Under the pieces are notes generated by a model, which searched no databases, had not been told where the DNA came from, and worked only from the letters and a program-made list of their open reading frames with translations. Of a stretch of 40,887 nt of DNA, positions 15,351 through 21,647 are shown in pieces; within the stretch, counting starts at the first letter, position 1; each line of letters starts with the position of its first letter. The DNA comes from Methanobrevibacter sp. (GTDB lineage: Archaea > Methanobacteriota > Methanobacteria > Methanobacteriales > Methanobacteriaceae). The stretch covers positions 1-40,887 of the forward strand of contig JAFRFD010000049.1 in NCBI GenBank assembly GCA_017434525.1, written 5' to 3'. Position numbers and translations under genes: made by a program.

Positions 15351-15852
15351 AAAACAGGTTCATACAGAAAATTTTGCTGGAACTGTGGATTTGATAACAG
15401 GTATAGATGATTTTGAAACACCTGAATTAGCTTATAACGAAACTTGGCACACTTATCGACTTAAAGGAAAGATAATTCCTAGTGTAACGAGATTATTAGA
15501 TGACGGAACATACTTAAATGTAGACCCTAAAGTATTGGAATCAGCTCAAATGAGAGGAACTTTAATACACAAAGAGATAGAAGACTATCTAAAACATCAA
15601 ATAAAAGGCTATACAGATGAGTTTTATGAGTTTTTAGATATTTATACTAACAACAAAGAAAAGTTTGAAGAAAAGGCTATTTTTGATATAAAAACGTATA
15701 GTCAAGCATCTCCAAAGAACAGAGAAAAATGTTTGAAGCAAGAAAAGATGTATGCTGAAGCAATTAAATACCTAACAGGTGAAGATATAGAACACTTTTA
15801 TATGATACATCTACCTAGAGGTAAAAAAGGAAAATTAATAGAATTGGAGTGA
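15334..15852 (+). CDS. PD-(D/E)XK nuclease with catalytic motifs in unusual order
   Basis: 172 aa, overlapping the homing endonuclease end by 17 bases. It carries RecB/YqaJ-like motifs: the helix [16 protein letters not shown] (about 86-101), [17 protein letters not shown] (about 120-140) as the DxK site, and a QExMYAEA helix. The segment that normally lies just before the DxK strand (E...FAGTVDLI) is found instead at the extreme N-terminus ([17 protein letters not shown], 5-21), before [18 protein letters not shown]. Either a circularly permuted or a rearranged enzyme. It would provide the exonuclease for ERF recombination. Activity is uncertain. Confidence 0.7.
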   Translation: MKILSEKQVHTENFAGTVDLITGIDDFETPELAYNETWHTYRLKGKIIPSVTRLLDDGTYLNVDPKVLESAQMRGTLIHKEIEDYLKHQIKGYTDEFYEFLDIYTNNKEKFEEKAIFDIKTYSQASPKNREKCLKQEKMYAEAIKYLTGEDIEHFYMIHLPRGKKGKLIELE

Positions 15853-15856
15853 TTAT

Positions 15857-16051
15857 ATGTTAGATTTTATCTTTGATTACTTTGAAGTAATTTTAGTTAT
15901 AGTAATGATTATACTTCTTATTATAGCAACAAACTATCAATTTAAAGAACAAATAAAATGTGAACAAGATGGTGGAGTAGCAATAGAAAGATTTATGAGT
16001 TATCAATGTTTAACTAAAGAAGATTTGGAAAAGTTGAGAGGAGGAAAATGA
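15857..16051 (+). CDS. Small membrane protein
   Basis: 64 aa, GGAGTGATT before ATG 15857. One strong membrane segment (VILVIVMIILLIIATNYQF, about 11-29), then a short acidic/basic tail with two Cys and a C-terminal EDLEKLRGG. Overlaps the SSB start by 4 bases. Function unknown. Confidence 0.6.
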   Translation: MLDFIFDYFEVILVIVMIILLIIATNYQFKEQIKCEQDGGVAIERFMSYQCLTKEDLEKLRGGK

Positions 16052-16467
16052 TGAATCAAGTAGTATTAACAGGAAGATTGACTAAAGATGTTGAATTAAA
16101 ACACACTCAAAGTGATAAAGCAGTAGCTAGTTTTACACTAGCAGTTGATAAATACGGAGAAGGAGCTGACTTTATAAATTGTATTGTATGGGGAAAACAA
16201 GCAGAAAACCTATGCAAATACCAAGAAAAAGGAAGCCAAATAGGATTATCAGGAAGAATATCAACAAGAAGTTATGAGGATGATAAAGGGAATAAAAGAA
16301 ACATAACTGAAGTTGTAGCTGATACTATCGAATATTTAGGTACAAAGAAAAAAGATGCACCTGAATATGATGCAGTAAACAACACAAGAAAAGAAGAAAC
16401 AACACCTTACGATATTAAAGGTGAAGGCAACGGAATAGAGATTAGTGATTCAGACTTGCCATTCTGA
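16048..16467 (+). CDS. ssb: Single-stranded DNA-binding protein (with acidic tail)
   Basis: 139 aa; ATG 16048 or 16051, GGAGGAAA just upstream. Full bacterial-type OB fold: NQVVLTGRLTKDVELKHTQS, VASFTLAVDKYGEGADFINC, IVWGKQAENLCKY and GLSGRISTRSYEDDKGNKR. The last residues SDSDLPF are the classic acidic tip that binds host replication and repair proteins. It protects single strands during phage replication and ERF recombination. A second, tail-less SSB-like gene lies at 22839-23138 on the other strand. Confidence 0.95.
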   Translation: MMNQVVLTGRLTKDVELKHTQSDKAVASFTLAVDKYGEGADFINCIVWGKQAENLCKYQEKGSQIGLSGRISTRSYEDDKGNKRNITEVVADTIEYLGTKKKDAPEYDAVNNTRKEETTPYDIKGEGNGIEISDSDLPF

Positions 16468-16479
16468 TAGGTGATAGTT

Positions 16480-17001
16480 ATGGAAGTAACAGGAAAGATA
16501 GTAGACCTAGAACTAGATTATGCTTTACATAGATCAAAAGTAACTTTACAATTCGACAATCAAAGAGTTATTGCTACTGACGAGTGGACTAAACTATCAA
16601 ATGCAGAAAAGATAACCATTACATTAGAAGAACAAATAGAAAAAAGAGGTACAAATGCAAATTCAGCTTTATGGGTATTGTGTAATAAGATAGCAAATAA
16701 GCTAGGAACAACAAAAGAAGAAATGTATATCATGGAACTAAAAAAATACGGGCAATCATTTTTAGTTCCTCTTGTACCCGGTATAAATCCTAAAGGATAT
16801 TTTAAATACTATGATTTTAGAGAAAAAGGCGAAATAAATGGAAAACATTGTAATTGGTATGTAGTTTACAAAGGTTCTAGTGAATATAACAAAGAAGAAA
16901 TGAGAATATTACTCGAAGGAGTAAATAGTGATTGTAAAGAACTAGGTTTAGAAACAATAGAAGACTTTAAAATGAAAAAGTTAATAGAGGAGTGGGAGTG
17001 A
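16480..17001 (+). CDS. NinB-like putative recombination protein
   Basis: 173 aa from ATG 16480 (AGGTGA 5 bases upstream); a GTG at 16471 overlaps the ribosome site. The core EKRGTNANSALWVLCNKIAN and LGTTKEEMYIMELKKYGQ, with the C-terminal YVVYKGSSEYNKEEMRILLE and ECKELG-like motif, follows the NinB/phage recombination family seen next to ERF or RecT genes. Here the His/Asn residues typical of HNH are lacking. Role in DNA recombination is inferred from family and position. Confidence 0.55.
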   Translation: MEVTGKIVDLELDYALHRSKVTLQFDNQRVIATDEWTKLSNAEKITITLEEQIEKRGTNANSALWVLCNKIANKLGTTKEEMYIMELKKYGQSFLVPLVPGINPKGYFKYYDFREKGEINGKHCNWYVVYKGSSEYNKEEMRILLEGVNSDCKELGLETIEDFKMKKLIEEWE

Positions 17002-17204
17002 TGACTGAATCCGATAAAATAAAAGAATTAAGTAGGAAAATAAGAGAATTAGAAAAGAAAATAGAAAAACAAAACATAGATTTAATACAAATGCGAAGTG
17101 TATATCAAGGAAATGTAGAATTACAAGACATAAATATAGACCTAGAAAGAAAGATAGAAAGATTACAAAAAAAAATCAAAAGATTAAAAGGAGAGAGCGA
17201 ATGA
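17001..17204 (+). CDS. Small coiled-coil protein
   Basis: 67 aa from ATG 17001 (GGGAG just upstream, overlapping the previous TGA). Almost entirely a Lys/Glu coiled coil (KELSRKIRELEKKIEKQNI; LERKIERLQKKIKRLKGE) interrupted by a polar YQGNVELQD turn. Function unknown; it opens a series of very small early genes. Confidence 0.6.
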   Translation: MTESDKIKELSRKIRELEKKIEKQNIDLIQMRSVYQGNVELQDINIDLERKIERLQKKIKRLKGESE

Positions 17205-17275
17205 TAATAGGAATGATATTAGGATTAATAGTATATTCTCTTACAATGTTAGTAATAATAGGTTATGAGGAGTGA
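17201..17275 (+). CDS. 24-aa membrane peptide
   Basis: 24 aa, ATG 17201 overlapping the previous stop, GGAGAG 5 bases upstream. One hydrophobic helix (IIGMILGLIVYSLTMLVII) and a Gly-Tyr-Glu-Glu end. Size and composition fit a small membrane peptide; support is the ribosome site and tight spacing. Confidence 0.45.
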   Translation: MIIGMILGLIVYSLTMLVIIGYEE

Positions 17276-17279
17276 TTAA

Positions 17280-17351
17280 ATGATAGGTTGGTTATTAATA
17301 GTAATATTATTAGCAATAATAATGCTCTTTTTAGGGAGTGATAAAGAGTGA
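17280..17351 (+). CDS. 23-aa membrane peptide
   Basis: 23 aa, ATG 17280, GAGGAGTG upstream. A single hydrophobic helix (GWLLIVILLAIIMLFLG) ends in SDKE. The last codons GATAAAGAGTGA hold the GTG of the next gene, the same junction sequence seen at three later gene borders. Two consecutive membrane peptides in a phage early block are unusual. Confidence 0.45.
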   Translation: MIGWLLIVILLAIIMLFLGSDKE

Positions 17352-17680
17352 ATATACAAGCAATAGATAAATGGTTAGATAATGAATATGGGGTATCTTA
17401 TACAAAATTAGAAGAATTACACGACTTTGTAGTAGAACAAGATTTAAAACATAGAGAAGAAAAAGATAAAGAAATAGAAAGACTAAATTATATTATTAAT
17501 GGAATTGATGAAATACTAAAAGAACATATTAACGAATGTAGAGTAGAACTTAATATGATTATGAAGAGTGATGATTTAGATTATGTAAATGAGTGTTCAA
17601 GAGAGTTTGATGTTATCAGAAAAAATATAGAGATGATAATAGAAAAAATTGAAGAACTAAAAGGAAGTGATAAAGAGTGA
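17348..17680 (+). CDS. Small helical protein, member of local paralog family
   Basis: 110 aa from GTG 17348, nested in the preceding stop. Helical with the local family pattern ERLNYIINGIDEILKEHIN in the middle and KIEELKGSDKE at the end, echoed in the genes at 17893 and 18192. It lacks motifs of known enzymes. The tail sequence GGAAGTGATAAAGAGTGA serves as ribosome site and start for the next gene. Confidence 0.6.
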   Translation: MNIQAIDKWLDNEYGVSYTKLEELHDFVVEQDLKHREEKDKEIERLNYIINGIDEILKEHINECRVELNMIMKSDDLDYVNECSREFDVIRKNIEMIIEKIEELKGSDKE

Positions 17681-17886
17681 GAACTTATAGTCTTACATTA
17701 AAAGATAAAATATATTTATTTTTTCAAGAAAATAGCATAAAAAGAATTGCTTATTTATCTCCCAAAGTATATGAACATCAACTTAATTGGTTTAACGAAC
17801 AGGGAATAAGAATACCAAAAGACTTTAATAGATATATTTCTAATTATGTAGATAGTTTAATATTTGAATATGATTTAAGGAAGTGA
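17677..17886 (+). CDS. Hypothetical small protein
   Basis: 69 aa from GTG 17677, inside the previous gene's stop. Not of the coiled-coil type: aromatic-rich (LTLKDKIYLFFQENSIKRIA; YEHQLNWFNEQGIRIPKDF). No family recognised. Followed by the same AAGTGATAAAGAGTG junction as its neighbours. Confidence 0.6.
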   Translation: MRTYSLTLKDKIYLFFQENSIKRIAYLSPKVYEHQLNWFNEQGIRIPKDFNRYISNYVDSLIFEYDLRK

Positions 17887-17892
17887 TAAAGA

Positions 17893-18195
17893 GTGAATGA
17901 TTTATTATTTGAATATAAAGTCAGAACAAAACATAGATTAGGTTTTAAAGAGTTTAGTTTTTATGCAACTACTGATATTGAAGAATTTTTAAATAGAAAC
18001 AATATTGAATATGTAAGAAATGCTACCGATACAGTAGAAAGTAGATTATTCAAAGAAATAGAAAGACTAAATAATATAATAAATGAAATAGAAGCAATAA
18101 TTTATAATAATCAAATAACAGGAATAGAAGCACGACTAGAAATACAAGAAAGATTAGATAAATTACAAGAACTCAAAGGAGTTGATAAAGAGTGA
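17893..18195 (+). CDS. Small helical protein, local paralog family
   Basis: 100 aa from GTG 17893, AGTGATAAAGA upstream. N-terminal ~45 residues are beta-like (LLFEYKVRTKHRLGFKEFSF), then a helix pair with ERLNNIINEIEAIIYNN and QITGIEARLEIQERLDKLQ. The last motif recurs in the gene at 18832 (KITGIESKLIIKDLLKEI). This is a local duplication family of unknown role. Confidence 0.6.
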   Translation: MNDLLFEYKVRTKHRLGFKEFSFYATTDIEEFLNRNNIEYVRNATDTVESRLFKEIERLNNIINEIEAIIYNNQITGIEARLEIQERLDKLQELKGVDKE

Positions 18196-18527
18196 ATATA
18201 GGCAAATGGGAAAGGAAACCATTAAAAAAAGAACTTAACGATATAATCAAACTTCAAGAAGAAAGAATAAGTGAATTAAATAAAGAAATGATGAAACTAA
18301 ATGTAGTTATCAGAAACCAAAAACCTATACGAATAGACACACGAGGTTTAGATTATATGGTTGATTTAGAACAAAAATATTTTGTATTACAAGACATAAT
18401 AAAAGAAGTAAGAGAAATCAACAAATATATTTATAGTAATTTAGAAAATATAGACTATGGAGAAGTAAAATGTAAAATTAATAGAACTTTAGAAATGTTA
18501 GATAAAGGAGGTAATAGTAATGAGTGA
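18192..18527 (+). CDS. Small helical protein
   Basis: 111 aa from GTG 18192, nested in the prior stop. Coiled coil in the first 45 residues (LQEERISELNKEMMKLNVVI), then a helical C-terminal half (DLEQKYFVLQDIIKEVREI) ending MLDKGGNSNE. Part of the same run of small overlapping genes; no known domain. Confidence 0.6.
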   Translation: MNIGKWERKPLKKELNDIIKLQEERISELNKEMMKLNVVIRNQKPIRIDTRGLDYMVDLEQKYFVLQDIIKEVREINKYIYSNLENIDYGEVKCKINRTLEMLDKGGNSNE

Positions 18528-18828
18528 TATTTACAAAGAAAAAGAATGGGAAGTTAGAAAAAAAATAGAAGAAACTCCAAATATTCCTAGTGTCTTTGAA
18601 AATTATGTCAAAGAGGTGGACAAGTTTATAGATTATCAAATAAAAGATGTTATAAAAGAAAGAGATGAAAATTATTTATTAAAACAAAAACTAGAAGCAG
18701 TAAAAAACGAAATAAAAAAAATAATCAACGAAATAGAAGATAATCCGAGAACAAATGCAGAATTAAGAGATAAATATAACATACAAAAATTAAAAGGTAT
18801 TTTAGAAATATTAGATAAAGGAGAATAA
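18520..18828 (+). CDS. Small helical protein
   Basis: 102 aa, ATG 18520, GGAGGTAATAGT upstream, overlapping the previous gene by 8 bases. Helical, with a C-terminal KLEAVKNEIKKIINEIEDN and a final KGILEILDKGE resembling the end of its upstream neighbour. Function unknown. Confidence 0.6.
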   Translation: MSDIYKEKEWEVRKKIEETPNIPSVFENYVKEVDKFIDYQIKDVIKERDENYLLKQKLEAVKNEIKKIINEIEDNPRTNAELRDKYNIQKLKGILEILDKGE

Positions 18829-18831
18829 ATA

Positions 18832-19023
18832 ATGAAAAGGCCTGACTTTATAGATTTTATTTTAAAAGATGTCAATAGTGTCAAATTAAAAGAGTATATA
18901 AATACTCTTGAAGATACAATCGAAAGAATAGATGAGTTAGTAAATAACGAAAAAATTACAGGTATAGAATCAAAACTAATAATTAAAGATTTATTAAAGG
19001 AGATTAACAATGATATTGATTGA
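18832..19023 (+). CDS. Small helical protein, local paralog family
   Basis: 63 aa, ATG 18832, GGAGAATAA upstream. Two helices, VKLKEYINTLEDTIERIDEL and KITGIESKLIIKDLLKEIN; the second matches the gene at 17893. Overlaps the following membrane-protein gene. Function unknown. Confidence 0.6.
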   Translation: MKRPDFIDFILKDVNSVKLKEYINTLEDTIERIDELVNNEKITGIESKLIIKDLLKEINNDID

Positions 19024-19126
19024 GATTGGAGTAGTTTTAATATTTATAGCTTTGTTGTTAGAAATTATAACTTATTTAATTGATAATGAAGTTAAAAAGA
19101 AAAATATAAAAAGGAGAAAAAAATGA
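19010..19126 (+). CDS. 38-aa membrane protein
   Basis: 38 aa, ATG 19010 with AAAGGAGATTAACA upstream, nested in the previous gene. One membrane helix (LIEIGVVLIFIALLLEIITY) is followed by a very basic tail (KKKNIKRRKK). Its stop overlaps the start of the LexA-like gene. Confidence 0.5.
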   Translation: MILIEIGVVLIFIALLLEIITYLIDNEVKKKNIKRRKK

Positions 19127-19335
19127 ACGAATTAACAGAAACTCAAAAAAGAGTTTATTACATAATAAAAGATTTTATAGAGCAAAAAGGTTATAGTCCT
19201 TCATTTAGAGAATTAGCAAAGCTTAATGGTAATAATAGTGTAGCCACAATGCAATTTCATTTAAGAAATCTACGAGATAAAGGATACATAGATTACACAG
19301 ATAAATTAAGCAGAACGATAATTATTTTAAAATAG
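19123..19335 (+). CDS. LexA-type winged-helix DNA-binding protein (no peptidase domain)
   Basis: 70 aa, AAGGAGAA 5 bases before ATG 19123. The entire protein is a LexA N-terminal domain: ELTETQKRVYYIIKDFIEQK, GYSPSFRELAKLNGNNSVAT, MQFHLRNLRDKGYI. LexA repressors add a self-cleaving Ser/Lys peptidase, which is absent here and not encoded just downstream. It may bind LexA-like sites without SOS-driven release, or act as a local repressor. DNA binding is well supported. Confidence 0.8.
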   Translation: MNELTETQKRVYYIIKDFIEQKGYSPSFRELAKLNGNNSVATMQFHLRNLRDKGYIDYTDKLSRTIIILK

Positions 19336-19345
19336 GAGAGTGTAT

Positions 19346-19561
19346 ATGTTTGTTGTTGAATATAAGGGGAACGGAGATTATTTAACAAAAAGTTATTGGA
19401 AAGGAGTAAAAAATCATACAACTATGTTTTTATCAGAAGCACATTTATTTACTCTTTTTGAATTAAAATTAGCATTTAGAACTATTTTACATAATAGAGA
19501 AAACTATAAAGTTTATAAAATTGATGTAGGAGGTATAAATGACATTAGAAGCGATATATAA
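19346..19561 (+). CDS. Hypothetical small protein
   Basis: 71 aa from ATG 19346, with AGGAG 7 bases upstream (a GTG six bases earlier is too close to that site). Mixed beta/alpha (FVVEYKGNGDYLTKSYWKGV; LFTLFELKLAFRTIL). No family recognised. It overlaps the RinA-like gene, so the two are probably co-translated. Confidence 0.6.
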   Translation: MFVVEYKGNGDYLTKSYWKGVKNHTTMFLSEAHLFTLFELKLAFRTILHNRENYKVYKIDVGGINDIRSDI

Positions 19562-19988
19562 AGAATTAGAAAAATTAGAAAATGATTTAGAATATTATGA
19601 AAATCGTTTAGAATCTTTAAAATCATTAGTCCTTCCAAAAACTACACAATTTGATAAAGTTATGGTTGATGGTGGTAAACATATAGATAATTTATTCAAA
19701 TATGTAGAATTAGAGAATAAGCAGCAGCTAGAAGTAACTATTTTATACATTAAATCCAAGATAAAGGATTTAAACACTCTAAAAGACAAGGAAATAGACC
19801 GACTAGCTAAGTTTGGAGAAACAACTAAAGCAGTAGTCTTCCTGAGAGAAAAGGACTTTATAATTGATAAAAACGGTAAAAAAAGACATCTCTATTGGCA
19901 AGAGATCGCCGACAAAGTCTATTGCAGCGAAAAATCAGCTAGAAACTGGTATAATTTAGCAATAGAAGAAAGAAAAAAGGGAATATAA
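19539..19988 (+). CDS. RinA/DUF1492-like late transcription regulator
   Basis: 149 aa, AGGAGGTATAA 5 bases before ATG 19539. The N-terminal half is helical with ELEKLENDLEYYENRLESLK. The C-terminal half has the sigma-like HTH of ArpU/RinA-type proteins: LYWQEIADKVYCSEKSARNW and YNLAIEERKK. In Bacillota phages such proteins at the end of the early block turn on terminase and structural genes. Here it is the last gene before a terminator, which fits. Target promoter may be near 24000. Confidence 0.75.
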   Translation: MTLEAIYKELEKLENDLEYYENRLESLKSLVLPKTTQFDKVMVDGGKHIDNLFKYVELENKQQLEVTILYIKSKIKDLNTLKDKEIDRLAKFGETTKAVVFLREKDFIIDKNGKKRHLYWQEIADKVYCSEKSARNWYNLAIEERKKGI

Positions 19989-19998
19989 TCCCTTTTTT
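19973..19998 (+). terminator. Rho-independent terminator ending the early block
   Basis: AAAAAAGGGA (19973-19982), 6-base loop, TCCC and six T (19989-19998). It overlaps the end of the RinA-like gene. The A run gives a weaker U tract leftward, so it may also stop the convergent RHH transcript. Confidence 0.85.
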
Positions 19999-20021
19999 AG
20001 TTTAAATCCTTTATTTCAGAT

Positions 20022-20222
20022 TCAATGTTTTTGTTTTTTTAGTTCTTCGTGAGCCCAACGTAAAAATTCGGCTTTATTCATACCATGTTCTTCTAATGTT
20101 TGCATTAATTCTTCATAATCTTTAGTTAAAATTCTTAAATTAAATTGTTTATATAGTTCTCTATTACGTTTTACATTATATGCTACTTTATTTTTACGAG
20201 CATATTCTGATAATCTAGGCAT
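20022..20222 (-). CDS. Ribbon-helix-helix-like DNA-binding protein
   Basis: 66 aa, leftward, AAGGAGTGATAT before the ATG. Basic N-terminus, a beta-strand (QFNLRILTKDYEEL) and two helices (YEELMQTLEEHGMNKAEFLR; WAHEELKK) give an Arc/MetJ-type RHH plan. It has its own consensus promoter, and that promoter contains a perfect TGACAAC/GTTGTCA palindrome. The same half sites recur in the duplicated leftward promoters at 23650 and 23879, so this protein is a candidate repressor of the leftward block. Confidence 0.65.
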   Translation of the reverse strand: MPRLSEYARKNKVAYNVKRNRELYKQFNLRILTKDYEELMQTLEEHGMNKAEFLRWAHEELKKQKH

Positions 20223-20249
20223 TTTTATATCACTCCTTCTATGGTATAT

Positions 20250-20278
20250 ATTATATAATATGACAACTTAGTTGTCAA
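20250..20278 (-). promoter_or_regulatory. Consensus leftward promoter for the RHH gene
   Basis: On the reverse strand TTGACA (20278-20273), 17-base spacer, TATAAT (20255-20250). Both boxes are perfect consensus. It lies 28 bases before the RHH start codon. Confidence 0.85.
20261..20277. promoter_or_regulatory. Operator palindrome TGACAAC-TTA-GTTGTCA
   Basis: Perfect 7-bp inverted repeat with a 3-base centre, covering the -35 box and spacer of the RHH promoter. Bound protein would block polymerase. Autorepression by the RHH protein is the simplest reading. Confidence 0.6.
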
Positions 20279-20521
20279 TTATTTATCTAATTTTACTATT
20301 TTACTAGTTAATCCTGTTAATTCTTGAAGGTATTTTATAAAATGTATAAAGTCTTTAGTTGTCCAATCTTCATATTCGTTTTCGTTATAAGATAAAATAT
20401 CATGATGTACCCACTCTTTTTCAGTTACGGGATCTTCCATATATCTTCCTTCTTTTTCTAATTGCCTAATGATAATCTCATCAAATTCATTAATCTCATT
20501 TATAAATAATTCTCTTTTCAT
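20279..20521 (-). CDS. Hypothetical acidic protein
   Basis: 80 aa, leftward, AAGGAG before the ATG and overlapping the upstream 55-aa gene. Rich in Glu and Asp (EWVHHDILSYNENEYEDW) with helical ends. No motif recognised. It overlaps the RHH promoter region at its 3' end by one base, so the block may end here or read on. Confidence 0.6.
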   Translation of the reverse strand: MKRELFINEINEFDEIIIRQLEKEGRYMEDPVTEKEWVHHDILSYNENEYEDWTTKDFIHFIKYLQELTGLTSKIVKLDK

Positions 20522-20685
20522 AATAATAACTCCTTTTCTATAATCTTATATTCAGATACAAGTTTTTTATTAGCTCGTTCTGATAATCTTTGTTCTTGTT
20601 TTTTACATAATTTTATATATCGTTCAGCCCCACGATAAGTAGGGGAGATTGATAATAATCGTCCGTTGCATCTTACTTCAAACAA
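20518..20685 (-). CDS. Hypothetical 55-aa protein
   Basis: 55 aa from TTG 20685, directly after the previous stop, with GAGATGA upstream. Sequence begins MFEVRCNGRLLSISPTYRGA and ends in a charged helix (CKKQEQRLSERANKKLV). Coupled on both sides by overlaps. The opening resembles short phage proteins that take a row of similar beta-strand then helix, but no family is certain. Confidence 0.55.
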   Translation of the reverse strand: MFEVRCNGRLLSISPTYRGAERYIKLCKKQEQRLSERANKKLVSEYKIIEKELLL

Positions 20686-20871
20686 CTATATCATCTCCTT
20701 TACTTCTTTTATGTTTTCTTCAATTAATTCTATTAGTTTTTGTATACTTTTTGTATCTTCTTCAGTATAATCTCTACTTATTCCATTTACATACTCATTA
20801 AATAGTATTCTTGCGTTCTCAAATAAGTCAAATAATTCACGTTTAGTTAACATTGTGTCCCAATTATTCAT
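20686..20871 (-). CDS. Hypothetical helical protein
   Basis: 61 aa from ATG 20871, with AGGAG 9 bases upstream; a GTG nine bases earlier overlaps that site. Helical: LTKRELFDLFENARILFNEY and IQKLIELIEENIKEVKEM. No family recognised. Overlaps the XRE gene upstream. Confidence 0.6.
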   Translation of the reverse strand: MNNWDTMLTKRELFDLFENARILFNEYVNGISRDYTEEDTKSIQKLIELIEENIKEVKEMI

Positions 20872-21073
20872 TAAAATCACTCCTTACTAATTTATCTATT
20901 GTTATTCCGAATATATCGGCTAGTTTTATTAGGTCATCTAGGATAGGGGAGCGAATCCCTTTTTCCCACTTTCCTATAGTTGTATAGTTTTTATCTAGTC
21001 TTTTAGCTAGTTCTTCTTGTGTTAATCCTTTTTTTAATCTTAATTGTTTAAGATTATTTGAAAAATTATTCAT
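20864..21073 (-). CDS. XRE-family HTH regulator
   Basis: 69 aa, leftward. A single Cro/C1-type HTH: NLKQLRLKKGLTQEELAKRL, DKNYTTIGKWEKGIRSPILD, LIKLADIFGITIDKLV. DNA-binding domain only, no peptidase or sensor. With the rightward HTH protein at 12242 it could form a Cro/CI-like pair. The ATG overlaps the end of the next gene. Confidence 0.9.
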   Translation of the reverse strand: MNNFSNNLKQLRLKKGLTQEELAKRLDKNYTTIGKWEKGIRSPILDDLIKLADIFGITIDKLVRSDFNE

Positions 21074-21422
21074 GTTTATTCACTTCACTATTAATCTTAT
21101 TTAATATTTCATTAAAAGCACCTATAAAGTAGTCTTTTTCAAAGTACTGTTTTAAATCTTCTAAATCTCTTTGAAAGTCTAGTAAATCGATTGTTTTATA
21201 ACTATAACTTTCCAATAAATCAGTAATCCATTTTACATTAGTAAAATCTTCCTTCGCCATTTTTATTAATTCATCAGAACAATCTTTTACTATTTCATAC
21301 TCTCCACTATTCATTAATAAGTCTTCTTGGATTGTCTCTATTAATAAGTTTTTCATTTCCTTATAATCCATTAGCTTTTTATAATCACTATTCAAATCTA
21401 CTATAAAATATTGTTTAATCAT
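21066..21422 (-). CDS. Hypothetical helical protein
   Basis: 118 aa from ATG 21422 (AGGAGAGTGATTAAG before it); the longer frame lacks a ribosome site. Helical and acidic (YKEMKNLLIETIQEDLLM; YKTIDLLDFQRDLEDLKQYF). No motif. Sits in the leftward chain between small proteins; function unknown. Confidence 0.6.
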   Translation of the reverse strand: MIKQYFIVDLNSDYKKLMDYKEMKNLLIETIQEDLLMNSGEYEIVKDCSDELIKMAKEDFTNVKWITDLLESYSYKTIDLLDFQRDLEDLKQYFEKDYFIGAFNEILNKINSEVNKHE

Positions 21423-21423
21423 C

Positions 21424-21633
21424 TTAATCACTCTCCTCATATAGTCTATAAACATAATATTTTATTAATTCTAATAATTCTTCTTTAACTTCTTTATTTC
21501 CATCAAAAAAAGACAATATACTTTTTATTAAATCGGTTCTATAATCATAATCTTCGTAAGAATCGTCCCATACTGTATTAATATCATAATCAATGTTTTG
21601 ATATATTTGTAATAATTTATCTTTATTCTTCAT
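21424..21633 (-). CDS. Hypothetical acidic protein
   Basis: 69 aa from ATG 21633 with AAGGAG 10 bases upstream. Acidic centre (NTVWDDSYEDYDYRTDLI) and a helical C-terminus (KEELLELIKYYVYRLYEE). No family recognised; strongly acidic small early proteins of phages sometimes mimic DNA, but nothing proves that here. Confidence 0.6.
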   Translation of the reverse strand: MKNKDKLLQIYQNIDYDINTVWDDSYEDYDYRTDLIKSILSFFDGNKEVKEELLELIKYYVYRLYEESD

Positions 21634-21647
21634 TTTATACAATCTCC

